A stretch of 64,000 nucleotides of DNA from Wolfiporia cocos. Its lineage: Eukaryota; Basidiomycota; Agaricomycetes; Polyporales; Phaeolaceae. The stretch is taken from the NCBI GenBank assembly GCA_029448655.1, contig JACCLO010000008.1, positions 620,001 through 684,000 of the forward strand. Direction: 5' to 3'. Under the pieces are notes generated by a model that searched no databases, was not told where the DNA came from, and worked only from the letters and a program-made list of their open reading frames with translations. Positions 55,829 through 64,000 of the stretch are shown in pieces (position 1 is the first letter of the stretch; each line of letters starts with the position of its first letter). Made by a program: the position numbers and the translations under genes.

Positions 55829-58800
55829 ACCACCCACGGGCAATCCCACCTGAGCGCAAAAGCGAAGGCGCCGCTGGGTACGACCTCTACTCCGCGGAGG
55901 AGGTTGTCGTTCCTAATGGGAAACGTATCACCGTAGATACTGGTATCAAAATCAGGATGCCAGCCGGTGTATACGGATGTATCGCTCCACGATCTGGACT
56001 CGCCCTCAAGGGAGTCGACGTGGAAGGCGGTGTAGTAGACGAAGACTACACCGGCCGAGTAAAAGTCATACTGAATAATCAGACCGGAGCAGATTATCAG
56101 GTCGAGTATGGGGACAGAATCGCCCAGTTCATACTCGAATGCAACATGACACCCAACACCAAGATCGTCAAGTCGATCCGCGAAACCACGCGAGGAACAC
56201 AGGGTTTCGGTTCAACTGGTGAGAAGCTCAGGGGAAGTGTAGTGGTCATCCAGACGGGAAAACGGGGAAAGCATATCGAAGTACCGATCACTCTCCACCG
56301 CCCCGACAGACGTGCCCTCTCCACAAAGGCTCTCATCGATTCCGGCTCTACTGGATCGGTGATCAGTAAGTCCTACGTGGAGGAACACCGACTCGAGAAG
56401 ATCCCATTGGACCGCCCTATCAAGCTGTTCAACGCGGACGGATCAACCAACAGCATGGGGCTCATGACGCACTATGTCGAGCTCCAAATGCAGATCGACA
56501 CGCACTTGGAAACCCGCAAGTTCCACGTTACGGAACTCAGCTCTGCGGACATCTTCCTCGGCTTCGACTGGCTCGAAGACCACAACCCTTCCATCGACTG
56601 GAAGAAGCGACGGATCACGTTCTCTTGTGACTGCGAACACGAGCAGATCGAGGACGGTGATCACATTTATTATATTTTCGCTGACGCATGGATCAGAAAC
56701 AGGGACGAGTGTAGAGCAGACATCGCCGAACGAGTCCGCGCCACGAAGGCAACAGAAATCGCCATCGCGACTGGCAAAACCATGGAAGCCAAAACGTTCG
56801 AGGAGGTCGTACCCGAGTACTTGCACGAATTCAAAGACATGTTTGAGGAAAAAGAATTCGACACACTCCCAGAACGGCGACCGTGGGACCATGCCATCGA
56901 ACTCCTCCCCAATTCGGAACCATACGCGGGCAAGATCTACGCCCTTTCACCTAGAGAACAAGAAGCATTGGACGATTTCCTAGAAGAGCAACTGCGCACG
57001 GGCCGCATTCGCCCATCGAAGTCACCATGGGGGGCACCCTTCTTCTTTGTCAAAAAGAAGGATGGGAAGCTACGCCCTATCCAGGACTATCGAAAGTTGA
57101 ACCAGATGACCAAAAAGAACAAGTACCCGCTCCCGCTCATCACGGAGCTACTCAACAAGCTGAAACGCGCTAAGTACTTTTCCAAATTGGACATTCGTTG
57201 GGGATACACCAACGTCCAAATCAAGGAAGGCGACGAAGAAAAAGCCGCCTTCATCACTAATAGAGGGCTCTACGAGCCATTAGTGATGTTCTTCGGAATG
57301 TGCAACGCACCAGGCACGTTCCAGACCTTGATGAACGACATATTTAGAGACCTAGTCCTCACGGGGAAGGTCATTGTATATTTGGACGATATCCTTATTT
57401 TCACGGAGAACCAGAAAGAACATAGAGAGATCCTGCGCAAGGTTCTTTTGGTTCTCCGTCAAAATAAGCTAACCTGTAAACCAGAGAAGTGCGAATTCGA
57501 GAAATCCGAAGTAGAGTACTTAGGGCACATAATCTCTCACGGGGAAATCCGTATGGATCCCGCGAAGGTTGCTGCAGTAGCTGAATGGCCAGCACCTCGG
57601 AACAAGAAAGAAGTGCAATCCTTCATTGGATTTGCCAACTTCTACCGGAGATTCATACCCAAGTTCTCAACGGTAGCACGCCCCCTTATCAATCTAACCA
57701 AAGACGGAGAATGGCAATGGGGCGTGACAGAACAGGAATGCTTTGACAAGTTAAAAAACATCTTCGTCACAGCACCTGTACTAGGGATACCAAACGATGA
57801 CGATCCGTTCCGCATCGAGGCAGACTCTTCGGACTTTGCAACCAGAGCCTGCCTCATGCAGAACCAGGACGGCATCTGGAAACCCATAGCGTACCATTCA
57901 AAGACGCTACTACCGGCAGAACGAAACTACGAGATCTATGATCGCGAGTTACTGGCCATAATGCGCGCCCTGGACGAATGGCGGCATTTTGTAATGGGTG
58001 CAAAACACCCTGTAGGAGTATTAACGGACCATAAGAACCTAGAATACTTTAAAACTCCACAGAAGATTAATCCGCGACAGGCCCGGTGGATGACGGAACT
58101 TGCCGAGTATGACCTACAACTCGTGCACATCCCCGGAAAGACCAATGGAAGGGCAGACGGCCTATCCCGAAGAGGCGATCACGACGACAACAAGAATCAC
58201 CTCGAAGGACAGATCGTCCTGAAGGAACACCTCTTCGCCAAAGACAGCGCAGAAAGGCTAAGATCCTCATTCTATACCCTACCTCACGGAATCACCCACG
58301 AGGAGGTAAAAGAAAGGGTCAAAACGGAAGCCGCTCTCTACGACAAGGAGGTGGTAGAAGGATCAGTGGAAACGGCCGAGGACGGCCTATGCTACAGGAG
58401 GGGGAAGTTGATCATTCCGAGAGACGAGGAATTAATCGGAAAAATCATTTCTTCATTCCACGACACGGTCTCGGCAGGGCACCCTGGCACAGAAAACACA
58501 TACACCACCATTCACTGCTCGTATTGGTGGCCAAAGATGCGAAACGACATACGCCAATACGTGAAGGCATGCATCAAGTGCCAAAGAGCCAAACCAGACC
58601 GCTCGAAGAGAGCCGCACCACTGAACCCGAATCCAACACCCGCACACAATTGGGAGAATATTTCCATCGACATGATCACGGGACTCCCAGTATCCAAGGG
58701 TCGGGACGCTATTATTGTAGTTGTAGATATGAAATCAAAGGACTATATCGTGGTCCCAACCACAACCAGGCTTACCGCCGAAGGTTGCGCCAACATATTT

Positions 58801-60153
58801 GTAGATAAAGTATACGCACAGCATGGACTACCAAAGAAAGTATTTAGTGACAGAGGACCACAGTTTGTATCGGACTTCATCAAAGATGTATACCGTAGAC
58901 TAGGCATCGAGGGAAACCCCAGCACCGTGTTCCACCCACAAACAGACGGGCAGACGGAACGTATGAACCAGGAGCTGGAGGTATACCTACGATTATTTAT
59001 CAACGACACACATACCAACTGGCCGGACTTACTCCCGCTAGCAGCATTTGCGTACAAGTGTCATGTACATAGTAGCACGGGCTACAGCCCCTTTTACCTT
59101 ACTCACGGATACCACCCATTTACAGGCGTGGAGGCACCAGAGCTGGAAGAGGGGGTGGGAGCAGCCAAGGACTGGGTCGAACACATGCACGAGGTCAGCC
59201 AAACCGCTTCAAAGAATCTCGAAAAAGCCAAACTTCGTATGAAAGAATACTACGACCGAAAACGAACCAACCCTCACACGTACAACGAGGGAGACATGGT
59301 TTGGGTCGATGGGCGAAACATTAACATGGGAAACCCTATGAAGAAGCTCGATTCGAAACGGTACGGCCCGTACAAGGTCACAAAGAAAGTCGGACATGGA
59401 GCATACGAACTGGACCTGCCCGCGGACATGCGAAGCATATACCCTGTATTCAACGAGGTCCTACTACTTCCATATCATGCTCCGGCTTTCCCCAATCAGA
59501 ACCATAACGAACGGACGGAAGGCAATGACGCTCGCAGGCCTCTCAGGATCCTCGCATCCAGGGAAGACCGAGGGCGAGTCGAGCTGGAAGTCAAATGGTC
59601 TGATGGGACTACGACATGGGAAAGGAAACGCGGATTGACTCCCTGGCAGGATTTAGTAACCAAGTTCTTCAAGGAAAGACCAACCGCTCCAGGCCACCAA
59701 TGGAAAAATAGACATACTGAGTGGGACCCGGAGTGGGAAGACTTCGAGAAGAAATCCATCGCCATGGGACTCAGGCAAAACCCAAACGAGTTCATCATCC
59801 ACGACGACGTAGATATCGACTTATTGAAGGATGCGAAAATTCCCTTCTACATCTACCCGAAACAACTCGTCGCCAGGAACTTCTGGTTTTGCAATCCCAA
59901 GACTCGTGTAATACAATATGGAATACAAGTGGGACAATGCATAGAATCCACGATACCCAACAACCCGGGTTGGATCTATCCCGTACAGTATACCATACAG
60001 ATGGCAAATCCACACATCTGTCAGAAACACGAACATGACCATCCATGTCAAATTGACCAAAACCTCTGCAAAGTGATTGCTGGGCGTGGGGACACACAGC
60101 TAGAAGAGGGGGTACTGTCACAAGCCGATTTCTTTCGCCTAGCCAGCGACTAG
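55762..60153 (+). CDS. Pol polyprotein of Ty3/gypsy element 3
   Basis: Open from 55762 in the -1 frame, overlapping gag by 67 nt that include an A6 run (55769-55774). Numbering from 55777: dUTPase first (~25-148; GYDLYSAEE, CIAPRSGLA, GVVDEDYTGRV, DRIAQFIL, GFGSTG), then protease (LIDSGSTG, ~186-193), reverse transcriptase (~370-600, VYLDDILIF), RNase H (~680-800, IEADSSDFA), integrase with HHCC (~895-935) and D965, D1025, E1061 (35 residues between the last two). A chromodomain-like remnant (ELEVKWSDGTTTWE, ~1269-1282) and a 160-residue Cys/His-containing tail follow. The stop lies inside the 3' LTR. Confidence 0.94.
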   Translation, partial: KPEKRLRHRRVRKRTVTLDIYLDHPRAIPPERKSEGAAGYDLYSAEEVVVPNGKRITVDTGIKIRMPAGVYGCIAPRSGLALKGVDVEGGVVDEDYTGRVKVILNNQTGADYQVEYGDRIAQFILECNMTPNTKIVKSIRETTRGTQGFGSTGEKLRGSVVVIQTGKRGKHIEVPITLHRPDRRALSTKALIDSGSTGSVISKSYVEEHRLEKIPLDRPIKLFNADGSTNSMGLMTHYVELQMQIDTHLETRKFHVTELSSADIFLGFDWLEDHNPSIDWKKRRITFSCDCEHEQIEDGDHIYYIFADAWIRNRDECRADIAERVRATKATEIAIATGKTMEAKTFEEVVPEYLHEFKDMFEEKEFDTLPERRPWDHAIELLPNSEPYAGKIYALSPREQEALDDFLEEQLRTGRIRPSKSPWGAPFFFVKKKDGKLRPIQDYRKLNQMTKKNKYPLPLITELLNKLKRAKYFSKLDIRWGYTNVQIKEGDEEKAAFITNRGLYEPLVMFFGMCNAPGTFQTLMNDIFRDLVLTGKVIVYLDDILIFTENQKEHREILRKVLLVLRQNKLTCKPEKCEFEKSEVEYLGHIISHGEIRMDPAKVAAVAEWPAPRNKKEVQSFIGFANFYRRFIPKFSTVARPLINLTKDGEWQWGVTEQECFDKLKNIFVTAPVLGIPNDDDPFRIEADSSDFATRACLMQNQDGIWKPIAYHSKTLLPAERNYEIYDRELLAIMRALDEWRHFVMGAKHPVGVLTDHKNLEYFKTPQKINPRQARWMTELAEYDLQLVHIPGKTNGRADGLSRRGDHDDNKNHLEGQIVLKEHLFAKDSAERLRSSFYTLPHGITHEEVKERVKTEAALYDKEVVEGSVETAEDGLCYRRGKLIIPRDEELIGKIISSFHDTVSAGHPGTENTYTTIHCSYWWPKMRNDIRQYVKACIKCQRAKPDRSKRAAPLNPNPTPAHNWENISIDMITGLPVSKGRDAIIVVVDMKSKDYIVVPTTTRLTAEGCANIFVDKVYAQHGLPKKVFSDRGPQFVSDFIKDVYRRLGIEGNPSTVFHPQTDGQTERMNQELEVYLRLFINDTHTNWPDLLPLAAFAYKCHVHSSTGYSPFYLTHGYHPFTGVEAPELEEGVGAAKDWVEHMHEVSQTASKNLEKAKLRMKEYYDRKRTNPHTYNEGDMVWVDGRNINMGNPMKKLDSKRYGPYKVTKKVGHGAYELDLPADMRSIYPVFNEVLLLPYHAPAFPNQNHNERTEGNDARRPLRILASREDRGRVELEVKWSDGTTTWERKRGLTPWQDLVTKFFKERPTAPGHQWKNRHTEWDPEWEDFEKKSIAMGLRQNPNEFIIHDDVDIDLLKDAKIPFYIYPKQLVARNFWFCNPKTRVIQYGIQVGQCIESTIPNNPGWIYPVQYTIQMANPHICQKHEHDHPCQIDQNLCKVIAGRGDTQLEEGVLSQADFFRLASD

Positions 60154-60489
60154 AACCTGAACCCTTATCTTATCTAAGCGCGCGCCTAAACAGTCACGTG
60201 CAAAGACCCCGAACACCCTATCACGTGTTGACAGCCCCCCGGACACTCTGTGCCGTGTACCTACACCCATTATAGGGTTTACCGTAATATTGGACTCTCA
60301 GCTTACGTAATAACTGTACAGCAGCCAAACAATGTACAAACAGTAGAATAGCATATATACTGGCCGACGAGCAGGGTAGCACCCCAGACTCGTCTTGGCC
60401 TTATATGCCTTGAGTAGCCTCAGACTAGGATTGCGCTGAAACGCGAGTAACAATCCCCTGAGTAGTTGCTTGAAGTGTTGCTTGTGTCA
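60116..60489 (+). repeat. 3' LTR of element 3
   Basis: 374 bp, 4 differences from the 5' LTR. Preceded directly by polypurine tract AGAAGAGGGGGTAC. Its first 38 bases also encode the last codons of pol. Confidence 0.95.
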
Positions 60490-60523
60490 CCTATGACCCA
60501 AAGCCGGGCCTGGCACATCACTA

Positions 60524-61536
60524 CCTTCAACTGATATAGCGCTCATTCCATCGGTCATATACTCGACCTCCCTTGACTCCTCGTCGATGTCCATGTACTG
60601 GACCGACACTGTGACAGCGTCTCTAATGACGAGCGCCCCCATGGCGTCGGTGACGTAATCCACCTCTAGGGACTCGTGGTCAACATCCGTGGATGGAGGG
60701 GAGGGGGATGGAAGGGGTGTGTCGGCATCTGACTTGACGGGGTCATCATCCTCAAGAAATTGCACGATGGGGGATTGAGGTATGTTGAGGTCGGTGACGG
60801 CTTGTGGACATACACCGCACATACTAGATGTTGCTGAAGCACACATCCTAGTGAATGACGCAATCATGTCGGCCGCAGAAGGAATGGGGCAGACATGTTC
60901 ACATCATTCGGAGACCATCTGCCAATCTAGTTGAAGCCCGCCAGGAATAGACTCGTCGTCCTTGTCCCCGTCGTCGCAGAGCATGCCCTCATTGACCGAC
61001 GTATCAACCAGCGTCTGTCCAGACAGGTCCGCCTCGTCATTGACCTCCATGCTGTTGTCGCCTGCCTCAATTGGACATGAGTACATGGACACAGCCGACA
61101 TTGCAGCAGTGAGACAAACCTGTTCAACGGACGTCACCAGACATTGTCCTTAGGATAGCTTGGCGCGCGCCTCCTCATCTGTACAGTACTTGAATGTCGG
61201 CTGTCGCTCGGCCTCGTCCTCTCGTCACTCCAGGAGATGTTCTATCACTGGCATCATCCGCTTGCGCTTCACTCCAGGCACCACCTGCTCGAGCTGCTCG
61301 ACCCAGCAGAGCTCGCCGAGCTGGACACGACGGACGTTGTGCTTGTCGACCTTCAGACCAGCAGGACAGTGATAGCCTTTGATGCCGAGGTCTGCACGCA
61401 CGTACACGCTGTACTCCTCCTTGTTGGAGAAGACGCGCTTCCCCAGACGCGCTGCGGCGAACGGTGCCGGGATGTAAGTGCTACGTCTGAGGAGGGGGTA
61501 TGTCTGTCGGTAGTATGCGCTGTACTCGTCGTACAA
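60524..61536 (-). pseudogene. upstream part of the host ORF split by the hAT MITE (copy B of the 3735 family)
   Basis: Minus-strand frames: 61536-61225 encodes 103 aa from MYDEYSAYYRQTYPLLRRST through VFSNKEEYSVYVRADLGIKG to PVIEHLLE. It stops at TGA, after which the frame continues DEAERQPTFKYCTDEEARAK, so the stop may be a mutated TGG or CGA codon. A middle block (61137-60904) shares LSGQTL and LCDDGDKD with copy A. The last block (60867-60524) is acidic and repeats MDIDEESREVEYMTDG-like phrases. Product unrecognised. The MITE of copy C is inserted in frame of the last block. Confidence 0.6.
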
Positions 61537-63095
61537 CGTTGCGGTACCAACGACATTAGAGGTGGATTGGGTAGACGTTATGCGATATTAATGAACGTGG
61601 TTCCACAAAGGGTATCGACTGATCAACAGGATGTGGTCTGCGGAAGAGTTATGTGAAGGCGGGTGACGGGTGACGGCACATTATGTATGTTGAACTTGGA
61701 GGTTTACATGTCGCTTCCCACGCATTTCGTCACCTTCGTCAGCCTCTCCCATCACGTCAACGCGTCGTTCTGACCATCGCACTTGAGAGCGTTTGTGACG
61801 AGTCCCGGAGACCGACTCTCGATGTGCAGGCTGAAGATTGGTGAGCGGAAGCCTGCATTGATCCATGCAGCGGTGTCAGCATACATGCATGCCAGGTAAC
61901 ACTGACATTTCCTGTTGCCATAGCCAAGACGACGCGGATCGTAGTTAGATCTGTGTCATTCCACTCGGCATGACATTCTCTCGAGGTCAATCCTGAGGCC
62001 TGAGATGTGGCAAGTGGCAAGTGCAGATCGTACACCGACTGAGATGGGAAACGACAACCGATGCGGCACAGGAGGCCATGGATATGATGGGTAGAGAGTC
62101 CTGTCATGTTGTATATCTGGAATACAATAGACCCGCTGTGGTGATTAATTACAACAACATTTGCATCTGACGTGATGGCAGCGTCAGGCCCATGGCTAGT
62201 GAGCGTTGTAACGGAATACATGAAGGCACTCAGCAGAACATTATAGGTAGAGTATTTGGTGGACGACACATACTACGGCTAAGGCACGCACCGCGAGTGG
62301 ATACGCTCCGTGGGGTCTGTGAGCGCAGCCGTTGCTTTGTATGTCTTGTGTCAGCGGCAAACTCTGCTCGCACCAAAGATGTTGCGGTGTTAGCGTACGC
62401 ATGCGTGCGGCGTATATCGTCTCCATTCCAAGTGAACTGTAGTACCAAGGTTATTGACTCACGTAGCTTGCTAACGGGCGCACGGAATTCACGTATTGAC
62501 GAGCATGAGACACTGGCTTCTGCAAAAGAGCAAAAAACGTCCGACCGGTGGTTTGTCTAATGGAATTAGACGAAGCAAGCCAAGTCAGTCGTATGTATGC
62601 AAGCCTTTGGCCGCAGCTGTAGACGTACCACGACATAGGTAGTCTATCTGGTAGAGAATTTGACAAAGCGGCGTAGCTAACGTCGTGTAAATGCTCAGGT
62701 CACCTTCAGGTGAGACAATTCTAAGGCTTCAAAGTTCCCGCCAGCAAACTTGGAAGGCTTTTGCGTGCGTATAATGATTGAGGAGGCGGCAGCTATGGTC
62801 GTCCAAAGTAAGCACTGGCGAGACGCGCGTCTGAGGCTACGTCGATCGCGATCCTTTCGATCAACGCGTGCGTGGGGAAGCGAAGCGCGGGCTTGGCTCG
62901 TACGCTCACCCGCGACACTGCCCCGGACAAAGGTGCCCTCCTCGGTCTTGTGTAAACGAACGTTGTTTCCCAGAATCTGACTCTTACCCAATATCGCGAG
63001 TACTCTCCATGTTCCGCAATTTCTTTGCTGTAACATTACCGCGAAACCGAAGACTACTGGTGCATGGCTCGATCGTCTCGGACTTTCAGTGCAGG
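61537..63095. other. unannotated spacer
   Basis: Short overlapping ORFs only. Nothing recognisable in 61700-63050 on either strand; the region separates the interrupted gene from nitronate monooxygenase and includes the 3' flank of the latter. Confidence 0.45.
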
Positions 63096-64000
63096 TCAGC
63101 CCTGCACGAGCTCCGCCATCCCCTTGATCGCCTCCTCCGCCTCGCGCTCCATTCTTCTCAGCAGCTCTTCGCACGTTGGACAGTCATTGATGAGTCCCAG
63201 CGCCACGCCAGCACTCCAGATGCCATATTCAGGGTCCCCCGTCTCGAACACACGCCGGCCGCGTTGGCCAGATACGAGATTGCGCAGTTCGTCAAAGCGC
63301 GCACCGCCGGGGCGGCTCTCGAGCGCAATGACCTGCTCGGAGACGGCGTTGCGGTAGACGCGTGCGGTGTTGCGCAGCGTGCGGAAGATGTGCACGGTGT
63401 CTTGCTCTTTAGAGGCGACGATCTTATCTTTGATGCTCTGGTGTATCGGACTGGTAGATAGACAGTTAGGTGGTATTGATGCTCAGGGGAAGGGTGATAG
63501 GATCACCTCTCTACGGTGCATAGGAATCTTGTGCCTATATCGCCGGATGAACTGTTGGATGAAGCAAGAAACAAGTCGGATGCTCACCCATATTCGCACC
63601 CTGATCGTCGAGGATGAGACAGAATATATCAAGAGCATCTTTTGAACTCACTGCAGCTCCCAAGGCCAACGCAGCAGCCAGTCCACGCCCCGTCGCGATC
63701 CCTCCTGACGCGATATATGGAATATCGAGCTCTTGTGCGGCCCTCGCAAGCTAACCAGCAGTTCATTAGCAGGAATATATCGCTCCGCATCCCGAGCCGA
63801 CGTACCAGTACCAATCCGCCAATATCCTCTTCTCCACCATGTCCAGCGCCTGAACAACTGTTGGCTTTCAAAGTCATTCCAGAGATTTGGGAAGCACGTA
63901 CACTCGAAGCCGTCGATGCTCAGAACGTCTACTCCTAGTCGCGCAGCAGACTTATCACCTTTAGTCAAGTACAACCCGGGAGCTTAGCTGTAGCGGAGTG
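63096..64000 (-). CDS. nitronate monooxygenase, C-terminal part, runs off the window
   Basis: Exons on the minus strand: to 63902 (start outside window), 63849-63806, 63750-63652, 63600-63588 (a 13-nt micro-exon), 63534-63507 and 63450-63096; introns 51-56 nt, all GT-AG and phase-consistent. The product reads LGVDVLSIDGFECAGHGGEE, GGLVLLARAA, IPYIASGGIATGRGLAAALA, then GANMGTRFLCTVE and a C-terminal domain ending ELVQG. These are FMN-binding landmarks of class I nitronate monooxygenases, which oxidise alkyl nitronates to carbonyls and nitrite. No lesion is visible, in contrast with the pseudogene at 33218-34317. The N-terminal part is not in the window; just upstream of the first exon, AAAGGTGATAAG may be intron or coding. 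Confidence 0.9.

Larger units (their letters stand above)
52274..60489 (+). mobile_element. Ty3/gypsy element 3, intact, dUTPase at the Pol N-terminus
   Basis: An 8.2-kb element with 374-bp LTRs differing at 4 positions by eye (about 1%) and a perfect 5-bp duplication CCTAT (52269-52273 and 60490-60494). Order: LTR, self-priming site, 0.77-kb leader, gag, pol in the -1 frame, polypurine tract AGAAGAGGGGGTAC, LTR. All enzymatic motifs are intact, so it could be active. It belongs to a different lineage from elements 1 and 2. Confidence 0.96.
50989..60523. mobile_element. hAT-type MITE, GGCCCGG family, copy C, split by two insertions
   Basis: Termini TAGTGATGTGCC (50989) and GGCACATCACTA (ending 60523) with perfect CCTTCAAC duplications (50981-50988 and 60524-60531). 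The MITE sequence runs 50989-51160, 51843-52273 and 60495-60523. The gaps are filled by a second MITE (51161-51834) and by Ty3/gypsy element 3 (52274-60489), each with its own target duplication. Confidence 0.93.

Noticed and set aside
1..64000. CRISPR arrays, operons, bacterial promoters
   Set aside because: No regularly spaced repeats of that kind; intron-containing genes and transposon types show a fungal genome.

Overview
This window looks like a transposon-dense accessory region of a basidiomycete genome, most likely an Agaricomycete. The evidence is intron-rich genes with ~50-nt GT-AG introns, a degraded F-box/LRR gene of the type expanded in mushroom-forming fungi, Ty3/gypsy elements carrying a dUTPase domain, and many hAT, Tc1 and CACTA-like elements. 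There are no prokaryotic signals. Species cannot be fixed from the sequence.

Layout. 1-2 kb: one copy of a duplicated segment carrying a 117-aa ORF (second copy at 39.7-41.4 kb). 3.7-4.6 kb: decayed paralogue of a gene whose better copy lies at 60.5-61.5 kb. 4.8-5.5 kb: hAT-type MITE. 5.7-7.3 kb: frameshifted F-box-like gene. 7.6-20.2 kb: AT-rich, CpG-poor transposon graveyard (MITE, nested solo LTRs, Ty1/copia tail, Tc1 element split by a CACTA-like element, more solo LTRs). 20.2-32.0 kb: two CpG-rich Ty3/gypsy elements. Element 1 (+) is truncated; element 2 (-) is intact and inserted in element 1 pol. 33.2-34.3 kb: nitronate monooxygenase pseudogene. 36.0-38.2 kb: solo LTR, SINE-like repeats and a hAT element with a transposase remnant. 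43.05-44.94 kb: the one complete host gene, a 10-exon zinc-independent NADP-dependent MDR-type oxidoreductase. 45.6-46.8 kb: MITE and solo LTR. 50.4-61.5 kb: a host ORF interrupted by a hAT MITE, itself interrupted by a second MITE and by intact Ty3/gypsy element 3 (+). 63.1-64 kb: apparently functional nitronate monooxygenase running off the right edge on the minus strand.

How it fits together. Three Ty3/gypsy elements have pol in the -1 frame relative to gag. All three lack an obvious tRNA primer site beside the 5' LTR and instead carry an 11-nt sequence exactly complementary to a stretch of their own LTR about 30-38 bp downstream of a TATA box, the arrangement of Tf1-type self-priming. The dUTPase lies after protease in elements 1 and 2 but before protease in element 3. 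Element 2 has an extra zinc-knuckle ORF overlapping an open pol frame. Most elements can be delimited by their target-site duplications, so the relative order of insertions can be read. The remaining sequence is repeated segments, decayed gene copies and unrecognised spacer.
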